Positions 6,103 to 14,168 of a DNA stretch of 18,180 nucleotides are shown in pieces. The position numbers and the translations under genes are program-made. Each line of letters starts with the position of its first letter. Position 1 is the first letter of the stretch. Source of the DNA: an uncultured Macromonas sp. (lineage in GTDB: Bacteria > Pseudomonadota > Gammaproteobacteria > Burkholderiales > Burkholderiaceae); contig CAMLOF010000028.1 in assembly GCA_946481585.1 (NCBI GenBank), positions 1-18,180 of the forward strand, in the 5' to 3' direction. Under the pieces are notes generated by a model, which searched no databases, was not told the DNA's origin, and saw nothing but the letters and a program-made list of their open reading frames with translations.

Positions 6103-7725
6103 TCAGGGGTTCATCACGTACTGAATAGCGTGGTACAGCAGCGCCGCCAACAGGGCCGTCGCAGGCACCGTCACAATCCACGCCGCCACAATACGCATCA
6201 CCACGGCACGCTTCACAATCTCCTGCTTGTAGGCCTTCTTCAGCGCCTTGCGCTCTTTCTTGTCGAAGGTGCCCACATCTGCCCCGGTGGCCTGGGGCAC
6301 AACCCCCTTGGCCTTGGCACGCTTCTTCATCTCTGCCAGCATGCGCTTCTTTTCTTCCACCGGGGCGGCTTCAAACCTCAACAGGTAAGCCTCCACCGCC
6401 TCACGGTCCTCGCCCTGGTGGCCTGCCCGCACAATGGCTTCCATCTTGGCGTAATTCACCTTCAGCAACTCACGCAGAAAGCCCACGCCAAACACGGCAC
6501 CAATGGCCACGTGCGTGGACGACACCGGCATGCCGAAGTGCGAGGCAACAATGACCGTCAGCGTGGCAGACATGGCAATCGAGTAGGCCCGCATGCGGTC
6601 CAGCTCGGTAATTTCCTTGCCCACCGTCATGATCAGGCGGCCGCCGTACAGCGCCAACCCCACGGACAGGCCGAGCGCCCCCAACACCATCACCCACATA
6701 GGCGTTGCCGCCTTTGCCGACACAACGCCGTCAACAATCGCCTCATAAATCGCCGCCAATGGGCCAATCGCATTGGCAACGTCGTTTGCACCGTGGGCAA
6801 AGCTGAGCAAAGCGGCAGAAAAAACCAACGGCCAGGTGAACAGCGCGTTCACGCCATCCTTGCTGTTGGACTGCCTGCGTGCCTGCCGAGCAATCGGCTT
6901 GCTCACGAGCAGATACACAACCACAGCAATCACTGCCCCCCACAGCACGGCGGCGCCGAAACCCACCTTGAGCACTTGGGACACGCCCTTGAGCAACATG
7001 TAGGTGGCAAACACCCAGGCCATCACCGCAACGAACACCGGCACCATGCGCGCCGCAGCCTGAGTCATATCGGCCTGATACGTCATGGTGCGCTTGATGA
7101 TGTAGAGGAACAGTGCCGCGACGATACCGCCCATCAGAGGCGAAACAATCCAGCTGGCAACGATGGAGCCGATGGTGCCCCAGTTGACGAGCCCCCAACC
7201 GCCGGAGGCAATACCCGCCCCCATAACTGCGCCGATGATGGAGTGTGTGGTTGAAACAGGCGCCCCCAGCATCGTCGCGAGGTTGAGCCATAGCGCACCA
7301 GCAAGCAGCGCCGCCAGCATGAGCCAGGTGAACTGCTGCGGGTCGGCAAAGGCTTTGGAGTCGATGATGCCGCCCTTGATGGTGCCAACCACTTCACCCC
7401 CAGCGACGATGGCACCCAGGGCCTCGAAGATGGCCGCAATGAGAATCGCCCATCCCAGGCTGATGGCACCTGACCCCACGGCTGGCCCCATGTTGTTGGC
7501 CACGTCGTTGGCGCCAATATTCATGGCCATGTAGCCACCCACCGCCGCCGCCACGATCAGGAACCACAAGCCCTGGGTGGACAGGCCCGGCAGGCCGTCG
7601 GCGTTGAAGGACGCATACAAGCCGATGCCGATCAGGAATGCGACCGCGGCCGCCAGGCGCAGCATTTGCCGCAGGTGCTCTTGACCCGCGCGCGTGGCAG
7701 GCTTCAGGGACATGTTGACTGACAT
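6103..7725 (-). CDS. PiT-family inorganic phosphate transporter
   Basis: The 540-residue inner-membrane protein carries the duplicated PiT signature: GANDVANNMGP (71-81) and GANDVANAIGP (312-322), each followed by a Pro-Val-Ser-Thr-His block, GAPVSTTHSIIGA (154-166) and GMPVSSTHVAIGA (398-410). Family members import phosphate, usually as a metal-phosphate complex with protons. Many hydrophobic helices are visible. A charged, probably cytoplasmic stretch (about 421-507, rich in Lys, Glu and Arg) precedes one last membrane helix (about 509-535). The ATG at 7725 is chosen because AAGAAGAG (complement of 7733-7740) lies 7 nt upstream; the frame continues to a TTG at 7752 without ribosome-site support, and a later ATG at 7713 is also possible. 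It follows orn on the same strand after 84 bp. No PhoU-like gene adjoins it. Confidence 0.93.
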   Translation of the reverse strand: MSVNMSLKPATRAGQEHLRQMLRLAAAVAFLIGIGLYASFNADGLPGLSTQGLWFLIVAAAVGGYMAMNIGANDVANNMGPAVGSGAISLGWAILIAAIFEALGAIVAGGEVVGTIKGGIIDSKAFADPQQFTWLMLAALLAGALWLNLATMLGAPVSTTHSIIGAVMGAGIASGGWGLVNWGTIGSIVASWIVSPLMGGIVAALFLYIIKRTMTYQADMTQAAARMVPVFVAVMAWVFATYMLLKGVSQVLKVGFGAAVLWGAVIAVVVYLLVSKPIARQARRQSNSKDGVNALFTWPLVFSAALLSFAHGANDVANAIGPLAAIYEAIVDGVVSAKAATPMWVMVLGALGLSVGLALYGGRLIMTVGKEITELDRMRAYSIAMSATLTVIVASHFGMPVSSTHVAIGAVFGVGFLRELLKVNYAKMEAIVRAGHQGEDREAVEAYLLRFEAAPVEEKKRMLAEMKKRAKAKGVVPQATGADVGTFDKKERKALKKAYKQEIVKRAVVMRIVAAWIVTVPATALLAALLYHAIQYVMNP

Positions 7726-7732
7726 GTTGGTA

Positions 7733-7740
7733 CTCTTCTT
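7733..7740 (-). promoter_or_regulatory. Ribosome binding site deciding the phosphate transporter start
   Basis: On the minus strand AAGAAGAG lies 7 nt before the ATG at 7725. It supports that start over the TTG at 7752, for which this site would be inside the coding region. Confidence 0.55.
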
Positions 7741-7809
7741 TTCGTGTATCAACGCCCGCCGTTCCTCTGTCGGGAACCGGTCGGCCGCTTCGGGAAAGTC
7801 AAAAAATGG

Positions 7810-8424
7810 TCAACGCAGGAAATGCTGCCGGTAATGCTCAAGCTCGTCGATGGACTCATGCACATCCGCCAGGGCGGTATGCCGCTGATGCTTCTTGAAT
7901 GCGGCGTAAACCTCAGGCTTCCAGCGCTTGGCCAGTTCCTTCAGCGTGCTCACATCCAGATTGCGGTAGTGAAAGTAGCCCTCCAGCTTCGGCATGTACT
8001 TCACCAGAAAGCGCCTGTCCTGCCCGATCGTGTTCCCACACATGGGCGACCCGTTCTTTGGCACATAGCGCTGAATGAATTCCAGCAATTGCGCCTCGGC
8101 CTGCGCCTCGGTCAAGGTGCTGGCCTTCACTTTGTCAATCAAGCCGCTCTTGCCGTGCGTGCCTTTGTTCCAGGCATCCATGCCATTGAGCACCTCGTCG
8201 CTTTGGTGAATGACGAGCACCGGCCCATCAATGCGCGGCGACAGGTTCGGGCCGGTGATGACGACTGCAATCTCCAGCAGGCGCTCGCGCTCGGGGTCCA
8301 GGCCACTCATTTCGCAGTCGAGCCACACCAGATTCTGGTCGCTGCGCGCCAGGGCGGGCTGCGCGTCTGCCGGTAAGGCAGCGGTTTCGGCCGCTGCGGC
8401 CAAGGGGTTGTCTTGCAAACTCAT
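7810..8424 (-). CDS. orn: Oligoribonuclease (3'-5' exoribonuclease, DEDDh family)
   Basis: The 204-residue protein has the DEDDh catalytic set: D36 and E38 in [13 protein letters not shown]136 in NTIGQDRRF, and H182 with D187 in [14 protein letters not shown]. Orn degrades two-residue RNAs left by other RNases, including pGpG from c-di-GMP breakdown, and is often essential in proteobacteria. Compared with the E. coli enzyme it has about 24 extra Ala-rich residues before the fold. The ATG at 8424 is preferred; a GTG at 8451 in frame is possible but not supported, and the ribosome site is weak in both cases. It is divergent from the M48 protease gene with 59 bp between start codons, and upstream of the PiT gene. 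Its nearness to a c-di-GMP EAL protein and to rsgA is notable. Confidence 0.95.
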   Translation of the reverse strand: MSLQDNPLAAAAETAALPADAQPALARSDQNLVWLDCEMSGLDPERERLLEIAVVITGPNLSPRIDGPVLVIHQSDEVLNGMDAWNKGTHGKSGLIDKVKASTLTEAQAEAQLLEFIQRYVPKNGSPMCGNTIGQDRRFLVKYMPKLEGYFHYRNLDVSTLKELAKRWKPEVYAAFKKHQRHTALADVHESIDELEHYRQHFLR

Positions 8425-8483
8425 AACCCGCAATTCTCGCCGATCCGGCACATTAGCCTCTCAGTTTCGCTAGACTCTGCCGG

Positions 8484-9761
8484 ATGAATGTTGTATCGGC
8501 CCCATCCGCCGCGGCCTGGACTGCGGTTTTCTGTGTCTTGCTGTTGAGCGGCCTGCTCACGCGCCTTTGGCTTGCGCACCGGCAAATTCGGCACATTGCT
8601 CTGCACCGCGACCAGGTGCCATCAGCTTTTGCAGGCACGGTCGATCTGGCAGCCCACCGCAAGGCGGCCGACTACACCATCGCCAAAGGCCGGCTGGGTG
8701 TGCTGGAGATGGGGCTTGGTGCAGCTGTGTTGATTGGCTGGACGCTGCTTGGCGGGCTGGACCTTCTCAACCAATGGCTGCGCGACTGGCTTGGTAATGG
8801 CCTTTGGCAGCAGCTCGCGCTGCTCGCCGGGTTCATGCTCATCGGCGGGCTGATCGATCTGCCCTTGTCCTGGTACCGCACTTTCCGGCTGGAAGAGCGT
8901 TTTGGCTTCAACCGCACCACGTTGCGCCTGTGGTTGGTCGATGGCGTGAAAGGCGTGCTCGTAGGTGCGATGGTTGGCCTGCCTCTGGCCGCCTTGGTGC
9001 TGTGGCTGATGGAAGCCGCAGGCCCTGCATGGTGGCTGTGGGCCTGGGGCGTCTGGGTGGGCTTCAACCTCTTGATGCTGGTGTTTTACCCAACGGTGAT
9101 CGCCCCTATCTTCAACAAGTTCACCCCGCTGGAAGACGCTGAACTTCGCCAACGCATCGAAGCCTTGATGAAGCGGTGCGGGTTCAAAGCACAAGGGTTC
9201 TACGTGATGGACGGCAGCCGTCGCAGCGCGCATGCCAACGCCTACTTCACGGGGTTTGGCCCGGCCAAGCGTGTGGTGTTCTTCGACACCCTGCTGAAGC
9301 AACTTTCTCCGGGCGAACTCGATGCCGTGCTGGCCCATGAGCTTGGGCACTTCCACCATCGTCACATCGTCAAGCGAGTCGTCACGCTCTTTGCCTTGAG
9401 CCTGCTTGGTTTCGCATTACTGGGCTGGCTTCAGGGCCAAGTCTGGTTCTACACCGGCCTGGGGGTCACGCCCAACATGGACGCACCCAACAGCGCCTTG
9501 GCGCTGCTGCTGTTTGTCAGTGTCTCGCCACTGGTCACCTTCTTCACTGCCCCGCTGAGCAGTTACGTATCGCGCAAGCATGAGTTCGAGGCCGACGCCT
9601 TTGCGGCACGCCATGCCAGCGGCCGCGATCTGCAGCAGGCGCTGCTCAAACTCTACCGCGACAACGCCAGTACCCTTACCCCCGACCCCCTCTACGTGCG
9701 CTTCTACTACTCGCACCCGCCAGCAGGCGAACGGCTGGCGCAACTGGGTGCCAGCGCATGA
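8484..9761 (+). CDS. M48-family integral membrane zinc metalloprotease (Ste24/CAAX-protease-like)
   Basis: The 425-residue protein has an N-terminal helix (about 11-31), further hydrophobic segments (about 75-93, 108-126, 155-176, 181-202), then the metalloprotease site AHELGHF with H285, E286 and H289. Two more helices (about 299-319, 337-357) follow, then EFEADAFA, where E367 is the expected third zinc ligand. This arrangement matches Ste24-type M48A peptidases rather than the shorter HtpX. Such enzymes cut membrane or membrane-associated proteins, probably in quality control here; bacteria without CAAX prenylation must use other substrates, which are unknown. The ATG at 8484 has little ribosome-site support and a short upstream region, so the start is likely but not certain. 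The stop overlaps the rsgA start by ATGA. Confidence 0.9.
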   Translation: MNVVSAPSAAAWTAVFCVLLLSGLLTRLWLAHRQIRHIALHRDQVPSAFAGTVDLAAHRKAADYTIAKGRLGVLEMGLGAAVLIGWTLLGGLDLLNQWLRDWLGNGLWQQLALLAGFMLIGGLIDLPLSWYRTFRLEERFGFNRTTLRLWLVDGVKGVLVGAMVGLPLAALVLWLMEAAGPAWWLWAWGVWVGFNLLMLVFYPTVIAPIFNKFTPLEDAELRQRIEALMKRCGFKAQGFYVMDGSRRSAHANAYFTGFGPAKRVVFFDTLLKQLSPGELDAVLAHELGHFHHRHIVKRVVTLFALSLLGFALLGWLQGQVWFYTGLGVTPNMDAPNSALALLLFVSVSPLVTFFTAPLSSYVSRKHEFEADAFAARHASGRDLQQALLKLYRDNASTLTPDPLYVRFYYSHPPAGERLAQLGASA

Positions 9762-10669
9762 CCGCAGCACTCAAACAGGGTTTGGTCGTGGCCGCTCATG
9801 GCCGCCACTGCCTGGTCGAGACCCCCGAGGGGGAGCGGCTGCTCTGTCACCCCAGGGGCAAGAAAAGCCAGGCTGTGGTCGGCGACCGGGTGTGGTGGCA
9901 ACCCAGTGGCGACGAAGGCAGCATCGAGAAACTGCAGGATCGTCGCAACCTCCTCTACCGCCAGGACGAAATACGCACCAAGTCCTTTGCGGCCAACCTG
10001 GACCAGGTGCTCGTACTGCTGGCGGCCGAGCCAGAGTTCTCCGAAAGCCAGCTCACGCGCGCACTGATTGCCGCCCATGCCGAAGGCATACCCGTCCTCA
10101 TCGTGCTCAACAAGCGCGACATTGGGGGCATCTTCGAGCGCGCATGGCTACGGCTTGCGCCCTACCTCTCCATGGGGGAAACGGTACTGCCCCTGTCCCT
10201 CGCCACCCCACAGGACCCCAGCGTCACAGAATTGACCGCGCACTTGGCGGGCAAGACGACGTTGATTCTGGGGCCGTCAGGTGCGGGCAAGAGCACACTG
10301 ATCAACCGCCTCGTGCCGCAGGCACAAGCCCAAACCGGGGAAATCTCCCGTGCGCTCAACTCCGGTAAACACACCACCACCAGCACCACCTGGTATTGGA
10401 TGGATTCGGGGCGTCAAACCGCGTTGATCGACTCGCCTGGATTCCAGGAATTTGGCCTGCACCACATCGAACCTGCGCGCCTGGCGCAACTGATGCCCGA
10501 CATGGCTGCACACCTGGGAAACTGCCGTTTCTACAACTGCACCCACCTGCACGAACCCGGCTGCTCTGTGCGTGATGCGGTAGGTGGAGCGGGGCCTGAC
10601 GCCATCAGCCCCAACCGCTACCGACTGTACGGCGAGCTCTTCAACGAACTCTCACAACGGCGTTACTGA
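9758..10669 (+). CDS. rsgA: Ribosome small-subunit-dependent GTPase RsgA (YjeQ)
   Basis: The 303-residue protein is a circularly permuted GTPase. Motifs run G4 NKRD (118-121), then G1 GPSGAGKST (172-180), a threonine-rich switch region GKHTTTST (203-210) and G3 DSPG (225-228), preceded by an OB-fold-like N-terminus. A C-terminal zinc site is visible as C256, C261, H263 and C269. RsgA checks late 30S subunit maturation and its GTPase is stimulated by the 30S subunit. It overlaps the protease stop codon by four bases, indicating translational coupling. In E. coli rsgA and orn are adjacent and divergent; here the protease gene lies between them. Only 11 bp separate its stop from the convergent CobD-like gene. 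All key motifs are intact. Confidence 0.96.
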   Translation: MTAALKQGLVVAAHGRHCLVETPEGERLLCHPRGKKSQAVVGDRVWWQPSGDEGSIEKLQDRRNLLYRQDEIRTKSFAANLDQVLVLLAAEPEFSESQLTRALIAAHAEGIPVLIVLNKRDIGGIFERAWLRLAPYLSMGETVLPLSLATPQDPSVTELTAHLAGKTTLILGPSGAGKSTLINRLVPQAQAQTGEISRALNSGKHTTTSTTWYWMDSGRQTALIDSPGFQEFGLHHIEPARLAQLMPDMAAHLGNCRFYNCTHLHEPGCSVRDAVGGAGPDAISPNRYRLYGELFNELSQRRY

Positions 10670-10680
10670 GCCTTTTCAGC

Positions 10681-11619
10681 TCAACCTACCAGGCGGGCCA
10701 GGGTCACCAGGGCAAGCAGCAGCAACCACAAGACAACGCTGCGCCACACCAGCCCCACAACGCTGGCCAAATGCGCCAACTGGGGCTCACGCCCCTCTGT
10801 GCCCGGCGGCGCAGGTTCCGCCGGGGCAGCCCCCAAAGGCCTGCCACCAAGACGAACGTTGATGGCACCGGCCGTGGCCGCCAGAACCACGCCATCGTTG
10901 GGCGTGCCCAGGCGGTCCGAGTCCTGCCGCCAAGAAGCCACTGCTTCCTCGAAGTTGCCCGCTACCGCGAAGCCCAGTGCCGTGACCCTTGCGGGCACAA
11001 AGTCAAGCACGTCCCACGCTTTGGCCGCCGCATGCTGAAGCGCCACGCTGGGGGCATCCTGCGGCGCAGCCCGCCAGGCGCGGGAAAGAAACTCTGCCAT
11101 CCGGTACAACACTGCTCCGGCTGGCCCCAAACCCAACATCGCCAGCACCACGAAGCACACCAGCACACCAAAAACGTGCCGGTGTGCCGCAAGCACGGAA
11201 TGCTCAATCACGTGGCGCAAGACCTCATGGCGAGGCAAGTCGTTCACGTCAACACCCTGCCAATGGGCCAGCGCGGCGCGGGCTCCAGCTTCGTCGCCAG
11301 ACTCCAGCGCTTCCCGGATCGCCGTGAAATGGTGGCTGAACTGGCGAAAACCCAGCGTCATGTAAAGCACCAGAGCGGTCCAGGCGAATGCCATCAGTCC
11401 GCTCACTTGCCACAACATGCCGTACACCCCAGTGGCCAGCAATGCCGGGACACCGGCCGCCAGCAACCAGGCAGACCAGCCGTGGTGCCGTTGCCCCGCG
11501 TCCAGGGTGTGGCGCACCCAGCGGGCCCACGACCGCATGCCACCGTGTACCACGTTGTCGTGGCCGAGCGGTCGCGCCTGCTCCAACAGCAATGCCAAGA
11601 GAATCGCGAAAAAACTCAT
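10681..11619 (-). CDS. CobD/CbiB-AmpE-like membrane protein
   Basis: The 312-residue protein begins MSFFAILLALLLEQARPL, a start typical of a Burkholderiales family usually labelled CobD/CbiB family or AmpE-like. Hydrophobic segments are visible at about 2-14, 49-65, 72-90, 148-172 and 290-310. True CbiB makes adenosylcobinamide and AmpE is tied to beta-lactamase regulation; no cobalamin or ampD gene lies nearby, so neither role is supported here and the function is unknown. ATG 11619 is chosen because the homologous-looking N-terminus starts there, although the frame is open further upstream. It follows the Nudix gene by 16 bp on the same strand, so the two are likely cotranscribed. It is convergent with rsgA. 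Confidence 0.7.
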   Translation of the reverse strand: MSFFAILLALLLEQARPLGHDNVVHGGMRSWARWVRHTLDAGQRHHGWSAWLLAAGVPALLATGVYGMLWQVSGLMAFAWTALVLYMTLGFRQFSHHFTAIREALESGDEAGARAALAHWQGVDVNDLPRHEVLRHVIEHSVLAAHRHVFGVLVCFVVLAMLGLGPAGAVLYRMAEFLSRAWRAAPQDAPSVALQHAAAKAWDVLDFVPARVTALGFAVAGNFEEAVASWRQDSDRLGTPNDGVVLAATAGAINVRLGGRPLGAAPAEPAPPGTEGREPQLAHLASVVGLVWRSVVLWLLLLALVTLARLVG

Positions 11620-11635
11620 GCGCGCATCATAGCGG

Positions 11636-12295
11636 TCACGCCGCCAGAAAGCGGTAAAAGTTGCGCAGCATCCCCGCAGTGGCCCCCCAGATGAAGCGCT
11701 CCTTCGTCGCATCTGTATAGGGCATGGAGAACCATTCACGCGGGCGCCCTTCCCAGAGCATCGCGTGACGGCGGTGGTTGGCCGGGTTCATCAGAAAGTC
11801 CAGCGGCACCTCGAACGTGTCTTCAACCTCCCCTGGGTTGGGCATGAGCGAAAACCCCTCGTGAACCAGCGCCACCACAGGCGTGACGATGAACGCCGTG
11901 CCGGTCACATACTCCGGCAGACAGCCCAGCACCTCAACATGCTCAGGCGCCAGTCCCACCTCCTCCTGGGCTTCACGCAGCGCGGCAGCAACCGCATCAG
12001 CATCATCTTCGTCAAGTTTGCCGCCAGGAAAAGCCACCTGCCCCGCGTGGGTTGGCAAGTGTGATGTGCGCTGGGTCAAAAGCAGCGTTGGGCGGGCTCT
12101 CACTACCACAGGCACCAACACGGAAGCGTGCCTGGGTTCACGTTCGGTGAATTTCGGCTCACGCCTCACCTCGGGCTGCCAGGATGGGGGGTGAAGAAAA
12201 CGCTCCCTCAGTGCTTCGGGTGTGAGCAGCCCCTGCGGCACTGGCGGCAGGTGTGCGTCTGTGCCCACGACAGGGATCTTGGCTGGGTCGATCAT
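11636..12295 (-). CDS. Nudix hydrolase, CoA pyrophosphatase type (NudL-like)
   Basis: The 219-residue protein has the UPF0035 signature of coenzyme A pyrophosphatases, LLTQRTSHLPTHAGQVAFPG (72-91), leading into a Nudix box at 92-115: G92, R107, E108, E111, E112 and G114. The first acidic position of the box is Asp rather than Glu (DEDD), as I recall for the E. coli NudL group. Such enzymes split CoA or its derivatives into phosphopantetheine and 3',5'-ADP; substrate is inferred from the signature. ATG 12295 is chosen over the GTG at 12301 because a GGAG ribosome site (complement of 12301-12304) is 5 nt upstream of the ATG and would touch the GTG. It is first of a pair with the CobD-like gene and divergent from the helix-hairpin-helix gene. 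Confidence 0.85.
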   Translation of the reverse strand: MIDPAKIPVVGTDAHLPPVPQGLLTPEALRERFLHPPSWQPEVRREPKFTEREPRHASVLVPVVVRARPTLLLTQRTSHLPTHAGQVAFPGGKLDEDDADAVAAALREAQEEVGLAPEHVEVLGCLPEYVTGTAFIVTPVVALVHEGFSLMPNPGEVEDTFEVPLDFLMNPANHRRHAMLWEGRPREWFSMPYTDATKERFIWGATAGMLRNFYRFLAA

Positions 12296-12300
12296 GCGCA

Positions 12301-12304
12301 CTCC
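12301..12304 (-). promoter_or_regulatory. Ribosome binding site deciding the NudL-like start
   Basis: GGAG on the minus strand lies 5 nt before ATG 12295. The alternative GTG at 12299-12301 overlaps it, which argues for the ATG. Confidence 0.5.
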
Positions 12305-12339
12305 AAACGCCAGGCAACAGTGGCCCGGGCCATGGAAAC

Positions 12340-12368
12340 TTGAACAGGCTCGCGTCTGAAACTACATT
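12340..12368 (+). promoter_or_regulatory. Candidate sigma-70 promoter for the helix-hairpin-helix gene
   Basis: TTGAAC (12340-12345) and TACATT (12363-12368) are separated by 17 bp and each matches consensus at four of six positions. Predicted start is near 12375, leaving about 38 nt of leader with GGGAG (12401-12405) 7 nt before the ATG at 12413. Spacing and position make this the best promoter-like match noticed in the window. Confidence 0.5.
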
Positions 12369-12412
12369 GCATGCACAGATTGTGCTGCACCACAACGACA
12401 GGGAGTGTCACC

Positions 12413-12733
12413 ATGCCATCGATCCTCAAACGGGTTATTGCCTGCTTTGCCGCCTTTTGTTCGACCTGCGCCATGGCGGTCGTGGACATCAACTTGGCGC
12501 CACCAGACGACCTGATGGCGTTCAAGGGCATAGGCCCCAGCACGAGCAAAAAGATCGTTCGCGCCCGCCCATTCCGGGACTGGCAGGACCTGCTGGATCG
12601 GGTCTCAGGCATCGGCCCCAAGACAGCCGAAAAGCTGTCGGCCCAGGGACTCACCGTGAATGGCCGTGCCTACAGCCCTGCGCCCGTCGTCTGGAAACGG
12701 TTTGAACCACGCCCTTTGAAGCCCATGCCTTGA
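12413..12733 (+). CDS. Small exported helix-hairpin-helix protein, ComEA-like
   Basis: A 106-residue product with an apparent signal peptide: Lys-Arg at 6-7, a hydrophobic core, and a likely cut after CAMA (about residue 22). The mature part starts with VVDINLA and contains a double helix-hairpin-helix: DDLMAFKGIGPSTSKKI and VSGIGPKTAEKL. This is the DNA-binding module of ComEA, the periplasmic DNA receptor in natural transformation. A proline-rich tail of about 20 residues follows. Many betaproteobacteria carry such short ComEA-like genes away from other competence genes, and no other com gene is present here, so DNA uptake is a hypothesis. ATG 12413 is supported by GGGAG at 12401-12405 and by the signal peptide beginning there; an in-frame upstream start would spoil it. 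Confidence 0.85.
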   Translation: MPSILKRVIACFAAFCSTCAMAVVDINLAPPDDLMAFKGIGPSTSKKIVRARPFRDWQDLLDRVSGIGPKTAEKLSAQGLTVNGRAYSPAPVVWKRFEPRPLKPMP

Positions 12734-12745
12734 CCGCCGCAAAAA

Positions 12746-12776
12746 CTATGCATTAAACGCATAGCCCAATTGGGCT
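12746..12776. promoter_or_regulatory. Two touching inverted repeats between the helix-hairpin-helix gene and the dehydrogenase gene
   Basis: CTATGC (12746-12751) pairs with GCATAG (12759-12764) over a 7-nt spacer. It shares two bases with a perfect 14-bp palindrome, AGCCCAATTGGGCT (12763-12776), which is followed by TT. The pair could be an operator upstream of the dehydrogenase promoter, or the second element could act as a weak terminator (5-bp stem, AATT loop) for the upstream gene. Confidence 0.45.
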
Positions 12777-12782
12777 TTGGCC

Positions 12783-12812
12783 TTGGACAAGCGAAGTGCG
12801 CAGGACTATTCT
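12783..12812 (+). promoter_or_regulatory. Candidate promoter of the glutamate-family dehydrogenase gene
   Basis: TTGGAC (12783-12788) and TATTCT (12807-12812) are 18 bp apart, just downstream of the inverted repeats at 12746-12776. The predicted start lies about 24 nt before ATG 12843. The -10 matches consensus at four of six positions and the -35 only at its TTG, so this is a weak call. Confidence 0.35.
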
Positions 12813-12842
12813 CCGTCCCACGTTCAACCACTTGTTCCAAAC

Positions 12843-14162
12843 ATGGACAACACCTCCGCGATCACTCGCCTCCCTGCCTCTCCCACAGCTCATGCGCTGC
12901 CGTCCTATCTGCAGGCCGACCACCTCGGTCCTTGGGGCATCTTCCTGCAGCAGGTAGACCGCGTCACCCCCTACCTGGGTGACCTGGCCCGTTGGGTCGA
13001 AACGCTCAAACGCCCCAAGCGCATCCTGATCGTTGACGTCCCCATTCATCTGGACAACGGCACCGTGGCCCACTTTGAGGGCTACCGGGTTCAGCACAAC
13101 ACCTCGCGCGGACCGGGCAAAGGTGGTGTGCGCTTCCACCAGGATGTCACGCTCTCCGAAGTCATGGCCCTGTCGGCGTGGATGTCCATCAAGAACGCCG
13201 CCGTCAACGTGCCCTACGGTGGCGCCAAGGGTGGCATCCGCGTTGACCCGCGCACCCTGTCCCGCGCGGAACTCGAGCGCGTGACCCGCCGCTACACCAG
13301 CGAAATCGGCCTGATCATCGGCCCCACCAAGGACATTCCTGCGCCCGACGTGAACACCAACGACCAGGTGATGGCGTGGATGATGGACACCTACTCCATG
13401 AACGTTGGTGAAACCGCAACTGGCGTCGTCACCGGCAAGCCCGTGGACCTGGGCGGCTCGCTCGGCCGTCGCGAAGCCACTGGCCGAGGTGTCTTCACCG
13501 TGGGGGTTGAAGCGGCACGCCGCATCGGCCTTGACGTCAGCAAGGCACGCATCGCCGTACAGGGCTTTGGCAACGTGGGCGGTGTTGCAGGCAAGCTCTT
13601 TTCAGAGGCTGGCGCGCGCGTGGTCGCCGTTCAAGACCACGGCGGCACCATCTACCGCGAGGCTGGACTGGACGTTCCGGCGCTGCTTGCTCACGTAGCC
13701 GAAAACGGCTCGGTTGCAGGCTTCCCCCACGCCGATGTGATCAGTCACGACACCTTCTGGGAAGTGGATTGCGACATCCTCATCCCGGCAGCCCTGGAGC
13801 AGCAGATCACGGAAAACAACGCCGACCGCATCCGCGCTCGCATGATCATCGAAGGCGCCAACGGCCCGACCACGCCAGCCGCCGACGACATCCTGCGTGA
13901 CCGCGGCGTGCTCGTTCTGCCGGACGTGATCGCCAACGCAGGTGGCGTGACGGTGAGCTACTTCGAGTGGGTGCAGGATTTCTCCAGCTTCTTCTGGAGC
14001 GAGGAGGAAATCAACGAGCGCCTGATCCGTATCATGCGCAGCGCGTTCGACACGGTCTGGCACGTGGCCGAGGAGCACGGTGTGAGCCTGCGTACCGCAA
14101 CGTACATCGTGGCATGCCATCGCATCCTGCGCGCGCGTGACCTGCGCGGCCTCTACCCCTGA
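12843..14162 (+). CDS. Glu/Leu/Phe/Val dehydrogenase, probably glutamate dehydrogenase
   Basis: The 439-residue protein matches hexameric glutamate dehydrogenases in length and motifs. [10 protein letters not shown] (K93), SIKNA (K117) and [10 protein letters not shown] (catalytic K129) form the substrate site, and PAPDV contains the catalytic Asp (D169). The coenzyme domain has GFGNVGG (241-247); an acidic D265 after the second strand fits NAD preference but does not prove it. The enzyme links 2-oxoglutarate plus ammonia with glutamate in the cytoplasm. Glutamate is the likely substrate by length and motif; leucine or phenylalanine dehydrogenases are usually shorter. ATG 12843 is chosen since the frame upstream offers only non-ATG codons and carries the promoter-like sequence; no clear Shine-Dalgarno is seen. 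A strong hairpin follows the stop codon. Confidence 0.92.
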   Translation: MDNTSAITRLPASPTAHALPSYLQADHLGPWGIFLQQVDRVTPYLGDLARWVETLKRPKRILIVDVPIHLDNGTVAHFEGYRVQHNTSRGPGKGGVRFHQDVTLSEVMALSAWMSIKNAAVNVPYGGAKGGIRVDPRTLSRAELERVTRRYTSEIGLIIGPTKDIPAPDVNTNDQVMAWMMDTYSMNVGETATGVVTGKPVDLGGSLGRREATGRGVFTVGVEAARRIGLDVSKARIAVQGFGNVGGVAGKLFSEAGARVVAVQDHGGTIYREAGLDVPALLAHVAENGSVAGFPHADVISHDTFWEVDCDILIPAALEQQITENNADRIRARMIIEGANGPTTPAADDILRDRGVLVLPDVIANAGGVTVSYFEWVQDFSSFFWSEEEINERLIRIMRSAFDTVWHVAEEHGVSLRTATYIVACHRILRARDLRGLYP

Positions 14163-14168
14163 TAACTG

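Noticed and set aside
6130..7254. 374-codon open frame antisense to the phosphate transporter gene
   Set aside because: Very rich in His, Asn and Arg with no motif; a shadow of the PiT coding strand.
8425..8483. Promoters in the divergent gap between orn and the M48 protease gene
   Set aside because: A TAGACT sequence at 8471-8476 resembles a -10 box but has no -35 partner and would give an almost leaderless transcript; not convincing enough to annotate.
10771..11694. 307-codon open frame antisense to the CobD-like gene
   Set aside because: No recognisable domain and composition of a shadow frame; the minus strand has a membrane protein with normal start and operon spacing.
12777..12842. 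Upstream TTG start for the glutamate-family dehydrogenase
   Set aside because: No ribosome site is seen, and the stretch contains a promoter-like sequence; ATG 12843 gives the usual length.
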